Assembly: GCA_037576215.1 (NCBI GenBank)
Contig: JBANDB010000005.1
Coordinates: 6,262,001 to 6,326,000 of the forward strand
Reading direction: 5' to 3'
Length of the DNA stretch: 64,000 nucleotides
Source of the DNA: Armillaria gallica
Taxonomy: Eukaryota; Basidiomycota; Agaricomycetes; Agaricales; Physalacriaceae
Shown: piece by piece, positions 1-12,628 of the stretch
Numbering within the stretch: position 1 is the first letter of the stretch
Layout: each line of letters opens with the position of its first letter
Translations under genes and position numbers: made by a program
Notes under the pieces: generated by a model
Database searches by the model: none
What the model saw: the letters and a program-made list of their open reading frames with translations, nothing else
Told to the model about the DNA's origin: nothing

Positions 1-189
1 GTGTACCTAGAAACAAATTATATCGACACGGTCTCATAAGAAGAGTACGAGATTAAGAAAGAATTAGACTAGTTTGTATATCTACTTTCAGAAACTAGAT
101 CCGCACATTTTGACGGAATGGCCAAGGAGTCAATCATCGGTGACGCTCCAAAAGTGAGTTGAATCAACTGCCCCCGCTAAGCACAATTC

Positions 190-1678
190 TCAGCTCCCAT
201 ATATCGAAATAACTATGTTGGAACAATCAGCAACGGGAGTGAGATCCCAGCTGTACGCTGATATCCTCACCTTATCAACTCCCACGTTGCTTGCCATCAT
301 TCCCTCAGCATCATGGCTAACACCGGGTACCCAATCGACGGTTGTACAATTAGGTATACCTCCCATGTCCTCCAGCATCGAAACAAAATACTGTCCCCTC
401 TCTAGATGCGTGTTTCCCTGGGTCTGCAATATGTGAGAAATAGAGAACATAGAAGGATATTGGATGCCTCACTTTTGCTTGACATCGAGGATCGCCGTCG
501 CTGTGGTCTTCCTGCAGATAATACTTTTAGTAGACAACCTGCCGTGACTTATAAGATCACCCACGAGTCCCCAGGCGTAACTAATCGTACGTCCGTTGTA
601 TCTCTCAATGATACCTTCCCGTTCAAGAGCGTGAGCATTTGCAGTTGCGTAGGCGGGGAAATTCGACGCCAGCCCATACTTGAAATCATCAACACCATCG
701 CAGTCGTGGTCGGGAAACGGTCGGTCCGAGGTCAGCCAGCATAAGGATCCAGGGTTGGCTATAGAGTGTTGAGGTTAATTTTCTTTTCGCTCTTTGGAAG
801 GACGTACCGATCCAAAAGTGCAGCCGATTATCATCTTCAGTTGATAGCCTGAGAGCCACGTAGCGCTGGGTCATTTGGCCGCCAGCAGAGTGGCCTGCAA
901 CGACGACGACCTGAAAATGATGATCAGGAACAGCAACAGGGCAATCCCGTGTCCGAGGCGGAAATAGAGACAGACATACTTGCAAATTCGGGTAGATGGT
1001 TGTATTCATATAATACGCCACAAGCGCATCGAGGACATCGTACGTGCTAAAATTTGATGGACTATCGGCGACATTAGAATGCCCGCTAATCCAGGTCGTG
1101 TTATCCCATATGAGCTGGTCGTCCTGTGCGGCGCCCGCTACCAAGTCAGCCTCTGTGAAGAAGCAAGGGGCCATGATGGATATGTGGGCGCGTTCGATAG
1201 TGGGATCATCATAAGTGGCATTGTAAAGCGCGTTGTTCATCGCAGTCCAGTCTAGTCAGGAGCAATGAGGTTTACGCGCGGCAGTAGTGTAATATTGCAC
1301 GCTACTCACCGGACCAACAAGTTCTGTCCTTTTTACAATATCAGGGACCAACAGTCAGAGAATAAAGAAGCCGTTATCGCACCTTGCCATTCAAAACAAT
1401 AACTGCTCTTGTGACGTCTGTCTTATTCAGGCCGGCCGTTTTGTATATAGGCTAGCATTTGTTGGCAAACAATGATGCAAGAGCAAGAAAAAACGTACCA
1501 AATATCCTCCCGCGTCCTCATCCACGACCCAATTAGGATGGGCTGTAGCGTCAATAATATCCGGGAACCATTGCCAACCGTCATTAGCCGTCCCATTGAC
1601 AATTGGCTCAGGGTTGTGTTGCTGAGCGATGGCAATACAGACCAGCGACGCGATTGTGAAGAGGTACGAGCACAACAT
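190..1678 (-). CDS. Secreted alpha/beta hydrolase (esterase/lipase-like), multi-exon
   Basis: Read on the minus strand from an ATG at 1678. The first exon starts with a hydrophobic signal peptide (MLCSYLFTIASL...). Exons around 1385-1435 (TRAVIVLNGK, the core strand of the fold), 689-1250 and 190-690 follow, separated by short introns. The nucleophile elbow is GHSAGGQMTQRY at about 860-900. The segment KYGLASNFPAYA and the C-terminal VPGVSHDAEGMM, which supplies the probable catalytic His, follow in order. The splice that joins EDHSDGDPRCQAK to TQGNTHLERG is clean (GTGAGG...TTGCAG). The layout fits the fungal secreted alpha/beta hydrolases of about 400 residues. The substrate cannot be read from the sequence. 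The C-terminal tail after the catalytic His is less certain. No disabling mutation was seen. Confidence 0.72.
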
Positions 1679-3000
1679 GATGGGTAGAGAATGCGATAAA
1701 TTTTCCGCCGTCTAATTTATAGTGTTGATGTAGGACGAAAAAGAGAAATCAGAGTTTCTGGATATTTGAAACATCAATTTTCTGTTCTGTTCGCTGCGGC
1801 TGGGGTCCGAATTTTTTTGACGGGCGGAGAAAATGTCTGTGCTTGAGGCGTAGTTGAGTCATAATGACACAGTTAGAAGGACCTGGCGCGCTCTCTCACC
1901 GTAAGTCACTGGTCCCATCATAGCACACCAAGGTTTTGTATCGTCTCCGTTTTGACTTTTTAGATGGTAACGCCGCTCTCACCTCTCAATCTGGAGTCGC
2001 CCTTCCTCCGCAACACCTAAAGTCCACAGCGCCCAAGACCGCCGAGGTTCTGCCTTCGCTGTTGAACCAAGAAAGCAGGCCATGTCATACATCCCATCAC
2101 CACAAACGGTCGCTGCACTGCATGTCATGATCATCCTAGCTATGACCTCGATCACTCGCACCGGGAAAATGCCTCTCATAGGAGTAGAACGTGTGCAAAA
2201 GCGACATTTGACCGTGGATCAGGCGTAGAAGTTCGAGTCGAAGGCTGCGCTCGACCACTATATGGAGATGCAAGTACAAAGGCGTACACTATGTGAGCAA
2301 CCATGGAAGAGATAGATGACTTCGTGATGGATATGAAGCGGCTGAAGACTAACCGGGGTTGGGCTTTATAAGGTAGAACGCGAACACCGTGGTGTTCCAG
2401 AAATGGCGGGAAATGGGTAAGAGGAGGGATGATATGGTAGCTCAGCGAGCTGATGGATAACAAGACGACGAAGATGAAGTAACAGTGTGTTATGCGGTAA
2501 GAGATGGTCATTTTCGTCATATGTGCGCTAGATGTCAAACGGCTAGAGGTAGCCACCGGCTAAGGTTAAGGACTGATTGACTCAATTGTCGAACAGTATG
2601 AGGGACTTCGTCGGCACGGCAGATTTTCGTGACGACGCATGTTCCAGATATGGGCGGGAACATGAATAAAGCAGAAAAAGATTTTTCGACTGCATTTTCA
2701 TTATCGTCGCCGACCCACTATAGCGATCCGAGATTGTGCCTCGTCGCCGTCCTTACAGTCACCCGTCGCAGTATTCTTTACCACCGCTTCCTTGCCTGGC
2801 TACCGTATCCCCTCTATCCACGAGAGATCCCACGACGCGCATGCTTATATCTATCAGGATGGCCGGAAGCGATTTCAGGAGGGTAAATGACATCGCAGGT
2901 CTTCTCTTTGGAACGAGTCTCCCTCTCCTCCTAGGCAGAAGGGCGACAGGAGGACAGAAGAGTCGAAAGTCAAGCCTCAGTCAGAGTGAAGTAATGAAAG
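1679..3000. other. Interval without a recognised gene
   Basis: Only short ORFs on both strands (the longest is 126 codons on minus, 2176-2556). None shows a family motif, signal peptide or plausible splice partners. This includes the likely 5' flank of the hydrolase at 1678. Confidence 0.5.
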
Positions 3001-4660
3001 ATAAGCGTAACCCTATGGGGAAGGGTTGGTGAAGAGCTTGGTTGCCATGGAGAGTTGATACTTTCTAGCGGTAAGGAACAGCACAGCCTATTATAATGTT
3101 ATTTCAGACTAGCGAGTAGTAAGTAAAGGAAAATAAAGGCATACCTATCGGCCTCAGGCGTCAAGCGAAGAGGATATGACCGGTGCCAAGGTTTCGGCAA
3201 AGTCAGGCTGGTTGCAGTCTTGCACCGCCGATAGCTTCAACGAAGAGGTTCTCTTGCAGGTACTTGTCGACGCAGCAGTGAAAGGTGGAAAAGACCAAGC
3301 CACCACTTTCACCGAGCCAGTTAACAGCGAGCATTAGGACACGTCCCCTCGCCTCTCAGGAAATTCCGATGAGAAAGGGAGATGCCTCGACCGCGAGGAG
3401 ACGTTTGGTGTGGCGCGAGTTGAAGTCCATTGTCACGGAGTGGCGCAGGACATGATGAAGATTACGGAGTCATATGAAGGGCCGAAGAGGAGCGAACGGT
3501 TAACTGGCGCCGCATGGGTGAAGGGTCTCCATGACCGAATTCGGCTTGCCCTCCACCCCGTAAAGGCGCAGAATACGCACGAGTAACCCAGACGTCCATT
3601 TCAGCCAGGGATACGACTCTGCACGACCATAAATAAGTGTGCTCCTGGTTACTCGAAGGTCGAGTTGATTCATCACGTTCAACTCCTTCCAGCGATTCTG
3701 GGGATGGTTTCTCCTGTATCAGCAGCTGGATACTGCTTTTCTCCACCAATACCAATACCAATACCAATACCAATACCACCTCTATTCGAACCTCTGAGTC
3801 GTGGTTTCAAAGTCTGGGCCAAATATCGCCTATCGTCACGCCGTCCAACGAAAACCTTGTCACCAAAACCGACACAAGATTTTGCTGGATCTTTGAACGC
3901 TGACTTTGAAGGTGCCGTTTCAGTCTTCTCCATCTAAAGAACATCCGGGCTGGTAAGTGTAAGTGCGACGTCTGATAAAGACCAAAGAACAGACCTGCCG
4001 TATCTCTGGTATCATTGTCCAGCTCGAGAAAGTCGGTCCTCCGTTTGCACCTCTTTCACATCTTGCAGATTCATCGCCCTCCTTCTTCAGGACCTGTGCA
4101 GTCTCCTCCTCGACATCTTGTACTCGCATGCCCGTTTTTCCTCATACTGCCGCGCCTCGTCATCCTCACGCTTCTGAAGAGTTGCCCTCTTTTCTGGCCG
4201 TCCCTTAACTTCGCATCGCACCGCTTTAGCATGAGCAGCTTCCTTCCGAGGAACCTTACGTAGCAGTTGTTGATAATCTCAGGGAGAAGTCCTTTGGATC
4301 CCAGTAGTACACCCACGACTTAGGGGGCAGAGAAGGAGAAAGAGTTGCGGATACTGCCATCTCCCTGGCGCTGCGCAAAGTATGCTTTCTCGTCGTTAAG
4401 GTAAAAGCTCCACTAGTTTGGAAATCTGTGGATGAGCCTTGTCGACGTTGCGGAAACGGACCTCCACGCCACTAGTTCCCTGATGGAAGGGGAGAGCGTC
4501 TGATACAAGAGACGAACGTGGGCCCGTGCTCCGCTAGCTCCCTCCACAAAGCCGAGATTGCGCATGTCTTCTGATCCATCCGCCAAAAAAGAAACGCCCG
4601 TCTGAGGTAGGCGGAATACTGACGACTTTGGATGATCGATGGACTTCACGGCCAGGAGTG
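3000..4660 (-). pseudogene. Coding-like but unresolved minus-strand stretch, possibly a decayed gene
   Basis: Several minus-strand segments read like protein but in different frames. One near 3210-3420 contains RLLAVEASPFLIGIS and, after a stop, LMLAVNWLGESGG. One at 3500-3680 contains QLDLRVTRSTLIYGRAE. Charged segments at 4080-4250 resemble coiled coil. A segment at 4400-4640 contains VRFRNVDKAHPQISKL. Stops and frame changes separate them and I could not build a spliced model. It may be a broken host gene or a multi-exon gene of unknown family. No function is claimed. Confidence 0.25.
3744..3779. repeat. Hexanucleotide tandem repeat (ACCAAT)n
   Basis: About five to six perfect copies of ACCAAT in a row. 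Translated on the minus strand it gives Gly-Ile or Val-Leu dipeptide runs in ORFs crossing it, which are a by-product of the repeat. Confidence 0.85.
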
Positions 4661-7080
4661 ACGCGAGGGACGTCTCATGTCATGTCACCGTTTGTTGAGG
4701 AAGGGGTGAACAATACCATGGTGGGTGCATTACAGTTGGCAGAAAAGGTGTTTGCTGTTCTGAGAGACGGCTCATGGGAACGATGCAGGAAATTTTAGAG
4801 AAAGTGGCGAAGGAATACGAGGAGAGTATGTTCGTGAGGGTCCACGGTGTAGCACATGAGACCTTGCAAGGTTTGGGCGTCCTTTTCTCGGGGAACGCGC
4901 CTTTGGAATTCCAGGAAATGATCGAAAGATTTAAGGCCGGCCATCGCGAAGTGTAGATGCGGTATATTCACGTTTTTCTCTTCTGCCTGGTAGTACTGTA
5001 TAGAAGGGTTAGTAGGTTAGAACAATGACTAAACGTAACTTAGGCACACCCATGGAACAACACGAAAAACCGACAGAATCCGAAATATCCGTCTAAGCGA
5101 ACAGCTGCTACTGTTCTTTGGATCCCAGCACACAGACACCTCTGTAGTTCCCTCCCCTCCCTCGAACGACGACCACAGACAAATTTCCTGCAGCTCCCCT
5201 ACCGCGGCCGGGTAATGCCGAATGGTTTGTTAGGATCTTGCAACCGTTGACGAGATATTGGGTAGCTCTGCCTGATTATCATTAAAAATGCACATACAAC
5301 TGCAGAACACAACACACCTGACGAGAAAGAAGAGTAAGATTTACTTTCTAAGAAGTTGTCGTGAGGGAGAAGATTCCTGGGCGGTTATGAGTCAACGCAT
5401 TGCACGAGGACGAAAATTGTACATACCTCATGACGCCTTCAACTTAACTGCACCAGCAGAAATGACTCTCAAGGATGAATCTAACACCGCGTTTCTCGCT
5501 GGTTCACAGGCTGCACCGTGTCTATCTTAGGGTCACGATAACAACGAAGACTACGACATTACTCACACCTTCAGATATCTTGGTTGCGCTCCTATGAACT
5601 ATATGGAGTCCGCCCAGCCAGTGGTCGCAGAGTCGATCCAGATAGTATCGCATCCTTGACTGCGTCAAAGCAGGTGAGAGACGCCCTAAAATACGAGAAC
5701 TGATCATTACTCACTATTACTACTGGAAGAGAGTCGATCCTCTTTCTCAACCAAGGCGTTGTCATCCTCTCTGCTTCTCTGCTTGGATAATCCTCTCTCC
5801 TTTCACGAAACTGAAAAACCGATGCGCGGCTCATCCGCAAACGGGCGAGAATCAAGAACGCGTCAGCAAGAGCAAGTCAACATTTCCAGCAAACGAGTAG
5901 CCTGTCTGAGGAAATTGTGAGTCCTAGGCAAGACAGAGTAGCACGAACAATCCTCACCATGCTCCTCGATACTTTTGACCGGCATTAATCCTTGTATTCG
6001 GCGAGAAGGCGAAGTTCTTCATTCTGTCGATAAACTTTGTTGAATTTCAGCCAAGCCTAGTCCAAGCGTGTTGGAAGGTGTAGAGCGTTTGAAATGAGCG
6101 ACGTCGTCGTGAGTCAGAGGCATGATGATGAAGGTACGAAGGAAAGAATGGGAATGGAGGAACCGAGGAAATCAGTTTCCGAATTCAACCGGGTTTGATT
6201 ACCGAGCTCGCGCATCAGGTGACCTTGGAATTCCTTCTTTATCATTTTAAACTTTATGTGTGCGCTCTACTTTTCCCCTTGAAAGAAATTTAGCTCCGGT
6301 GCCCACGTCTTTGCCACATCTTACTAGTTTTAAACGTCACTGCATGGTTTGTCGACGATGGAGACAAGATGGTGACACTTAATCTCACTTTCTTGCAGGA
6401 CATGTCAGGAATAACATATACAGGTTCTTATCACTCTCTAGCTGGTTTATTCTCTCATCCAACAAGTTTCAACGGAGATAATCGCCCAGGAATTGTCATA
6501 CTAGATACCCGTGCTGACGGCTAGTCTCTACGTTGAACTGCTTGATTCCGTGAGCCTTGACAGGACTATGTGTATTACCGGTCAGTTTAACCTTTCGCGT
6601 TTTGTCATGTAGGCTGATGAAGGGGGTAACAGATATGAACCATACAATGGAAATTTCGAGACCTAACTACGATATTCACAGCGCCAAGCACAATGCTGCG
6701 AAAGATATTTCATCCTTGCGACTAGCAGGCCGCATCCGGTGCTCCAATAAAGGAAGACGGGCTAGACTGCGAAGCCTTTTGAGAGGAAGAGATCATTTCG
6801 GCTGAGAAGACTCAGGAGCTGGACCAAGTCACTTGTCGCGTTGAGCGTACGCCCAGCTAAAGATTTTCAGACGCGCGTGCACGCGCGATCTGAGACAATG
6901 GCGGAAATAGTTCCTCCCGCCTCCTCCCGCCCGCGTTCGACTCCTGGATCTCGACTGACGCAGAACATATCAACCGTCAATACAGTCGATCCTAAACTTC
7001 GTCATTACCTCGCTCATAATCCTCCCTGATCTAGTTACAATTTTACATTCACCGTTCACCACCCAGAGTGCGACCATCTT
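4661..7080. other. Interval without a resolved gene
   Basis: A 60-codon plus ORF at 4774-4956 (contains HETLQGLGVLFSGN) reads protein-like but is out of frame with the ATG-led segment just before it (4721). I could not extend it. The rest (5.0-7.08 kb) holds only short ORFs with no motif. Confidence 0.45.
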
Positions 7081-7098
7081 GGCTGGTTGCGAAACCGC

Positions 7099-7105
7099 TA
7101 TAAAA
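7099..7105 (+). promoter_or_regulatory. TATA box of the small secreted protein gene
   Basis: TATAAAA lies 117 bp upstream of the ATG at 7222 and is followed by a pyrimidine-rich stretch, a usual fungal core-promoter arrangement. Assignment is by sequence and position only. Confidence 0.55.
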
Positions 7106-7221
7106 CGGACCATCTACTCGCTTTCGTATCTCTCACTTTTAGCTTCTACTTGCAGTTTTTTTGGTCTTCGCCTTCTTCAAAACCGATCGTTTTTACCTCT
7201 TATTTTCCAACTTTGTTCCCA

Positions 7222-7860
7222 ATGTCTTCTTCGATGATCCTCTTCTTCGCCCTCTTCCTCACTGCTGCTATCGCGTCACCATTGGCTGCCCGGGACGCAC
7301 CCCCAGGCTGTCACCCCAACTTTGCGGGTTCTGCTCTAACTTTGTCCACCGCGAGTGGCTCAGTCTCCTGGTCAGCCAAGGCAGTCGTCGGCAATCCCCT
7401 CAGCGCTAGTACACCACCCTCGAAGTTCTTCTTCCAGCAGAACGGGTTCCCCATTGTCGACTACACGGTCAAGTACGCGTCTTTTTCCATTCTTACGGGG
7501 TCTTGCTGACGAGAATTCCACAGGACCGTGGAGAGCACCAACTTCGCCCTCGAACTCAATGGTGGGGCACCGTTGATTGGCAATACCGACCCGTCAGGTA
7601 GCAATGTGTACGTACTTGTCTCGCCCTTTACAAATTGCATGACTTACCCCATATGCAGGAACCAGAAATGGATGGTTGACTGTACGTTTTGTACACAGAA
7701 CGACATCTCGCAGGAAAAGAACAAGGTCGTCGCTAAGGGCTGTAGTATCACTTCCACCACCAACAAGTTATGTGTCACGTCTCTAAACAGTCCTATGACA
7801 TTGGTTGCTTGCACCAGCTCGGCGGACGAGCTATTTGATATCACAGCTGTACCTGTTTGA
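7222..7860 (+). CDS. Small secreted protein of unknown function, 178 aa, three exons
   Basis: Exons are 7222-7472, 7524-7607 and 7659-7860; both introns are 51 nt with GTACGC/GTACGT donors and CAG acceptors. Joined, they give 178 residues. The N-terminus is a signal peptide (MSSSMILFFALFLTAAIA) followed by SPLAARDAPPGCHPNF, so the protein is probably secreted. The mature part is rich in Ser/Thr/Asn and carries several Cys residues, including QKWMVDCTFC and the C-terminal LCVTSLNSPMTLVACTSS. The pattern is reminiscent of small beta-trefoil secreted proteins, but no QxW repeat set is clear, so no family is assigned. The start was chosen because it gives the signal peptide directly; an upstream in-frame ATG at 7087 lies before the TATA box. 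Confidence 0.8.
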
Positions 7861-8194
7861 TATCTCGGTCTGAAGAACGACCGAAGGGGAGAACGTGTCG
7901 TAGGGTTTGTTCTTTGGGTTTATTGTGGTTCTTTTAATCTTTCAAGTATCTTCATGCATTCGCTTCACGGACTTGTACTACTAGCAATATGCATGTATAG
8001 TCAGAGAAATGGGAATTTGATTTTACGGTTAACAATCATTTATGTGGCGAGCTCAAGTCCGAAAACGAAAAGTCCTCGCGCCATTTCTTGGTTCTGACGT
8101 GTCGGTTTAGTGTTCAAAAAATGACCTCGTTTCTCGACGCATAATACAACGTAAGCATATCGACTACCTTTATAATCGGCGCTGATGGGAGATA
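7861..8194. other. Intergenic between convergent genes
   Basis: AT-rich 3' flanks of the secreted-protein gene (plus) and the peptidase gene (minus), which converge here. No ORF or repeat of note. Confidence 0.6.
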
Positions 8195-10531
8195 TCATAC
8201 GCCAGCCGCTTTCGACAATGCAGCAAAGTTGGGTGTGCCGAGACCGGTGACCTAGAGCAAAGCAAATTAATGAATAGAGAACATATGCCCGGGAGTGGAC
8301 GCGACGTACAGGATCCCCTTAAATAGATTGAAATTTCACGTCAGTCTTGTTTCGTGCAACAAAAGTCCGTCCACTTACAGCCAGCTCGCGCAGGGAAACC
8401 ATTGGTGCCACCTGAATTACGGTTATCATCCTATATCGAACGCGAGAAAAAGGAAACCCACATCCTGGGTTATCACCGGTAGTGATGTCGAAGAACGCCT
8501 TAGGGTTCGCGTACAAACTAGTTCATTTTAGTTCCTGCTCTCACGACGTCGACTTCCACTCACAAGGGGTTCAAAAAGCCGAGAGGCTTTTTACCCGCTG
8601 AGATCAGGCGATCATTGATAAGGGAAATGACACTCGCAAATATAGGGCTCGAGCATGAGGTTCCACCAACCAGGCCTGCTCTTCCGCCATTCACGATCTC
8701 AACGTTATTGCCTTGCGCTGCGACATCAGGGAATCCTCGGCCGGTGGTTTTGAACTTTCCGGCATTGGTGTTACCCAGTGCGGCGAGGTAGGTGCTAACA
8801 GCCGAGACTTGATAGGACGGACGAGCGAAAAGGTTGGAGAAGCCTCCACTGCTGAGGCTTGCCGCAACCTCGGTTACGCCCTGTGTTGCGCCTACAGAAG
8901 TGAGGACTACATAAAAGTGTCAATGCCAAGAAAGGTGGTTTAGCCTGAATAATTTGATACTCGCATGGACAACCCGCAGGGAATGTGGGAATAAAGGTCG
9001 TGCAAGTTTTGGCTGAGAATACTCAGACCTTGATGGGAATGAAAAGGGACACTATACAAACCTTGGCTGCCACTGACTCCACCGTCGCCTAGAGTCATAT
9101 TCAGCTGTTCAGAGACAAAATCAGGTAAGGTAATTCAAATTTTACCTGATGCAAAGAGAATCGACACGCCTCGAGCACCGAGGGCCGCGTAAGCATTGCA
9201 CAAGCGTCTATACATCCTAAGTCCTTGCTCGTGTGAACAGCCCTGAAGACACCTCACGTTGCAATACTAGACGGGATGTCCGTCTCGTCGAAGCCGTAGC
9301 TGGTCGTCAAGACCTATATGCATGTTATTGAGTTGTGTAATTCGGAACAGATAACAGCATACTTGAGGTGGACTAGCTTCGGCATTCAGGGCGTTGACAA
9401 TATCAAGGAAGCCATTGATGCCGTCAGTTGATGAGTCGCCAACAGAGACGAAAATGGTTGGAACGCCGGTGGCAACACCAACAGTGTATTGAATGTCGAG
9501 ATTCTAGTTCAGCGTCAGCAAGGTCATCAAATAAAATCGAAGCTAGCTGAGTTCTTACGGCCTCAATCCCGGCCTCATTCGCGCCCTGAGTATTCAGACC
9601 ACCGTCGACACTCTGGAAGGCAAACGTTGTCGTTGGCGGGATGTCACGCCTCAATGCGGTCAGGAACGTTCGAAGATCCGCCGTCTGCAATGAATGCTCA
9701 TCAGCTTAGGACGAACGAAAAATCGGAAATTCTACCTGAGCAAACTGATTTATGAAACCGGAAACGGCCAATCGATTACTCGATTGAGTAGCCCGAGTCG
9801 CAGGAATACCATAGAGAGCTTGCAGACAGGCAGGGGTGACGACATTGTTACACGACAAAGGTGCTGGATTCGCTCTCTCGGTCAAGTTAGACGGTAGAGG
9901 AATAGACACCATGGGTGTCGGACCAAACGTGAGTCTCCCAAAAGATGTCGTAGGATGCACAACCTCGATAAAGTCCCTCAGGTCAGACGGTATCGAAGCA
10001 GTCAAAGTACGGATGAGGAGTTCCCCTGTGTCGATGTGCACGAAATTTTCGTACCGGGCGCTGAGGAGCATGTTGGCTTTTCCCACAGGAGCCGCAAAGG
10101 TTAGCCAGTCATCGAAAGCACCTCCAAGTTTGACGTCAGTGATCCCATTCTCGGCAAGCCATGCAGCGACGGCGGTCGCTGCCTCCGGAGTCGGTGCGCT
10201 GAATGCTTTAACCTAGGGAACGATGATCAGAACAAGTATATGTATATGGGAGCAACCATCAGACCTCCTCGAAGCTAAGATGCTGGCCGTATAGATCGCT
10301 GTCTGGTTCGCTGACAGCGTACAAGGCTTTCTCGAGCCCAGCAGTATCCTTTGGCGTGAGACCAATACGGAAATTCAGACTGGCCTGGAGGTCTGCCGCG
10401 CCCACCCCGACAAAGTCGTTGGGGGCAGCATCACGCCGCTCATGCACGGACATGACACGGGGAGCGGGACTCCCAGTTACCACGGAAGAGATTGCGATCA
10501 GAGCAACGCTCAGAGGGATGACTCCGAACAT
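8195..10531 (-). CDS. Secreted sedolisin-family tripeptidyl-peptidase (MEROPS S53)
   Basis: The minus-strand gene starts at 10531 with a signal peptide (MFGVIPLSVALIAISSVVTG) and a pro-kumamolisin-type prodomain (LYGQHLSFEEV, then AWLAENGITDVK and TFAAPVGKANMLLSARY). The catalytic region follows in many exons: NRLAVSGFINQFAQ; the Glu/Asp pair in NEAGIEA joined to NLDIQYTVGVA across an intron near 9510-9560; GDGGVSGSQ near 9085; GRGFPDVAAQGNNVEIV near 8720; and the catalytic Ser in GGTSCSSPIFAS near 8665. The C-terminal calcium site is read from FFDITTGDNPGCG and VTGLGTPNFAALSKA before the stop. All key residues are present and no break was found. Enzymes of this family are secreted, act at acid pH and remove tripeptides from N-termini. 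Whether this one acts as an endo- or exopeptidase cannot be told. Confidence 0.9.
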
Positions 10532-10589
10532 GATTCAGGACAGTATCGAGCGATGGGCACAGATAATACTGGAAGTAAAAACTTGACAC

Positions 10590-10597
10590 TTTATATA
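10590..10597 (-). promoter_or_regulatory. TATA box of the sedolisin gene
   Basis: TATATAAA on the minus strand, 59 bp upstream of the ATG at 10531. Position and sequence fit a core promoter element. Confidence 0.5.
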
Positions 10598-12060
10598 CCC
10601 GCCAGGAGCATAGTCCAAAGAGGTGTAGCAAGGTGATCAGCCTTGATACTTGGATAGACGGACGACCGGCGATAGCCAGAAATAGCTTGGATCCCTTGAT
10701 CAAGACCCTCGTCCGGTCGTTTCTGATGAGGAAAAAGTGGCCTTAACGAAGACAGGAGTTTCCGGTACTACTATAGGCTGACTTGTTATATGGATGATAA
10801 GCACAGGGAAGTCACAAGGATACGAGAAAGCGCTTCTTGCGGTTGTCTCGTGGTATTGCAACTGAAATGCTGAACAAGTGTGCCAATAGACCATAGAAGC
10901 CCTAGGAATAGATCCTGAATTAGAAAAAAAGTAGAATCGCTGATCCATCGCAATGTGAGTCGCACTTCAAAAGTCTTAGAATCATGAAGCGTGACTAGTC
11001 TTGTAGTACCCTTGTGAATGCATGTACGACCTGCGAACTAAGTGAATGTACTAGACCATATGGTCCAGTAAGAAAGGCGCAATACTCACATGCTTTATTG
11101 TGCTTTAAATTCGTCGCAGTGTAGGAGGACAGTGGCTATGGCCGTAGTTCAGAGTGATCGTGTCGTCGTAAGATAGATAGATAAACGGGCAAGCTCCCAA
11201 AAAGGAACGCCGGGGCTGCCGGAGTTCTGTGCCGACGCAAAGCGTGCCAGCATTGTGGCTGTGCATCGGATTCAATTTGGACTGCGACCATCACTCTGTT
11301 TCTTCCTCGACCTTTTTCCAGCTCTAAATGGTTGGATCCCAAGCCAGCGCCTGGGCAATAAAATATGCGATCCGTTCTATTCTAAACCTAGCAGGAGTCA
11401 GAGATACACTGGCAGGCTTATAGTATACGACGGCAAGTCCTCGGAAATGAAAGAGAAGATAAGTAATAGGTAAAAGAAGTTCAGCTTGTACGAGAATCTC
11501 CTAATGGTGGCTGACCCAGTGACGTTCAAGCGGATTAGCAATGTGAAGCTCGCAATTCAACATCAGAATCCTGACGCATTTGAACTGAGTTCATGCTCTT
11601 GCGCAGGACTTCTCAGCGGGACCGATTTTTCAAACTCGACACCTTATCGGCCTAGGATTTTTTTTGGAATATTGACTTCCCAAGGAGTAGTTTGGAATAG
11701 TAATCACCTTCAGTCAATACGGCGCAAGTTTGTCCCGCTTTATCTACATATCACTTTATTCTCCCTAGCGCCTTGAGCCCTTTGAAGAACGCCTACTGAT
11801 TATCCATACATCGAATCAGATTATCAAGCAAGTACGGATAAAAATCGGTGTCTGTCTGCCTCCACGCTTGAGTTCAAGTGAGGCAGAGTGAGCACCACCA
11901 CGACCACCATCATCTCTGACAGCGACTGAGATTGCAGCGCTTACTACCCCTCTACTCCCTGTCTACCTTGACTACTGTTCTTTCTAATTGGTCTACACGC
12001 TACCACACTGCTCTGCAGCGAAATTGAAAAAAATTTCCAGGCTGATACACAGTCTGATTA

Positions 12061-12122
12061 CTCCTCGAAGGACTTATCCTTCGTGATTTCCCTCCTCGAA
12101 GGCTCCAGTCTTCGTGATTTGA
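12061..12122. repeat. Short tandem duplication (about 31-bp unit)
   Basis: Two adjacent imperfect copies that both begin CTCCTCGAAGG and end CTTCGTGATTT. They differ by a few bases in the middle. Confidence 0.7.
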
Positions 12123-12606
12123 CATCTGCGTGTGCTCTGCACCGATTGCCATCCCTGCGTTCCTCAAGATTATTGTGGAACGTTGATTTTCCCCATCGTC
12201 TAGTCGTTCAGTCGACTATCTCCCAATCTGCGAGAAAAAATTCTGAGGCTGTGTCCGCTTGGCAGCTGTACAGTACACCGGCCATTGCCGAACTTCCTTT
12301 GTGAGCGTAGATTAACGCCTCAAATCACCTTTTTGGAGAGCATCGCTTGGCTTCATGGGCTGAGGTGCCTCCCACTGAGCTACCGATGTGTCGACTTAAT
12401 GAGGGGCTGCAGATAGCAGGCCCCGGAGGCCTTCAATTGGACCCTAGGTTCTACCCAGCAGCGTAAAGTTGACCGTGAGCTCGGCCTTGGGTTCGGTTGG
12501 AGGTATCAGTGGATAATTAAGTACGTGGTTGTGATGCTAGAGTGTTAGTGTACCAATCATGTATTATCTACGCCCGGCGTTCCCAGTTGGACCGTGCCGT
12601 GTAATA

Positions 12607-12628
12607 CTACCTACCTACCTACCTACCG
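12607..12628. repeat. (CTAC)n microsatellite
   Basis: About five perfect tetranucleotide copies in non-coding sequence. Confidence 0.9.

Noticed and set aside
3679..3933. Gly-Ile and Val-Leu repeat proteins over 3744-3779
   Set aside because: Produced by the (ACCAAT)n repeat in whichever frame crosses it; no other support.
12380..12400. Minus-strand TAGCTCAGTGGGAG, matching the A box of a tRNA gene
   Set aside because: The D stem does not pair, no B box (GGTTCGANNCC) follows at a suitable distance and no acceptor stem can be formed.
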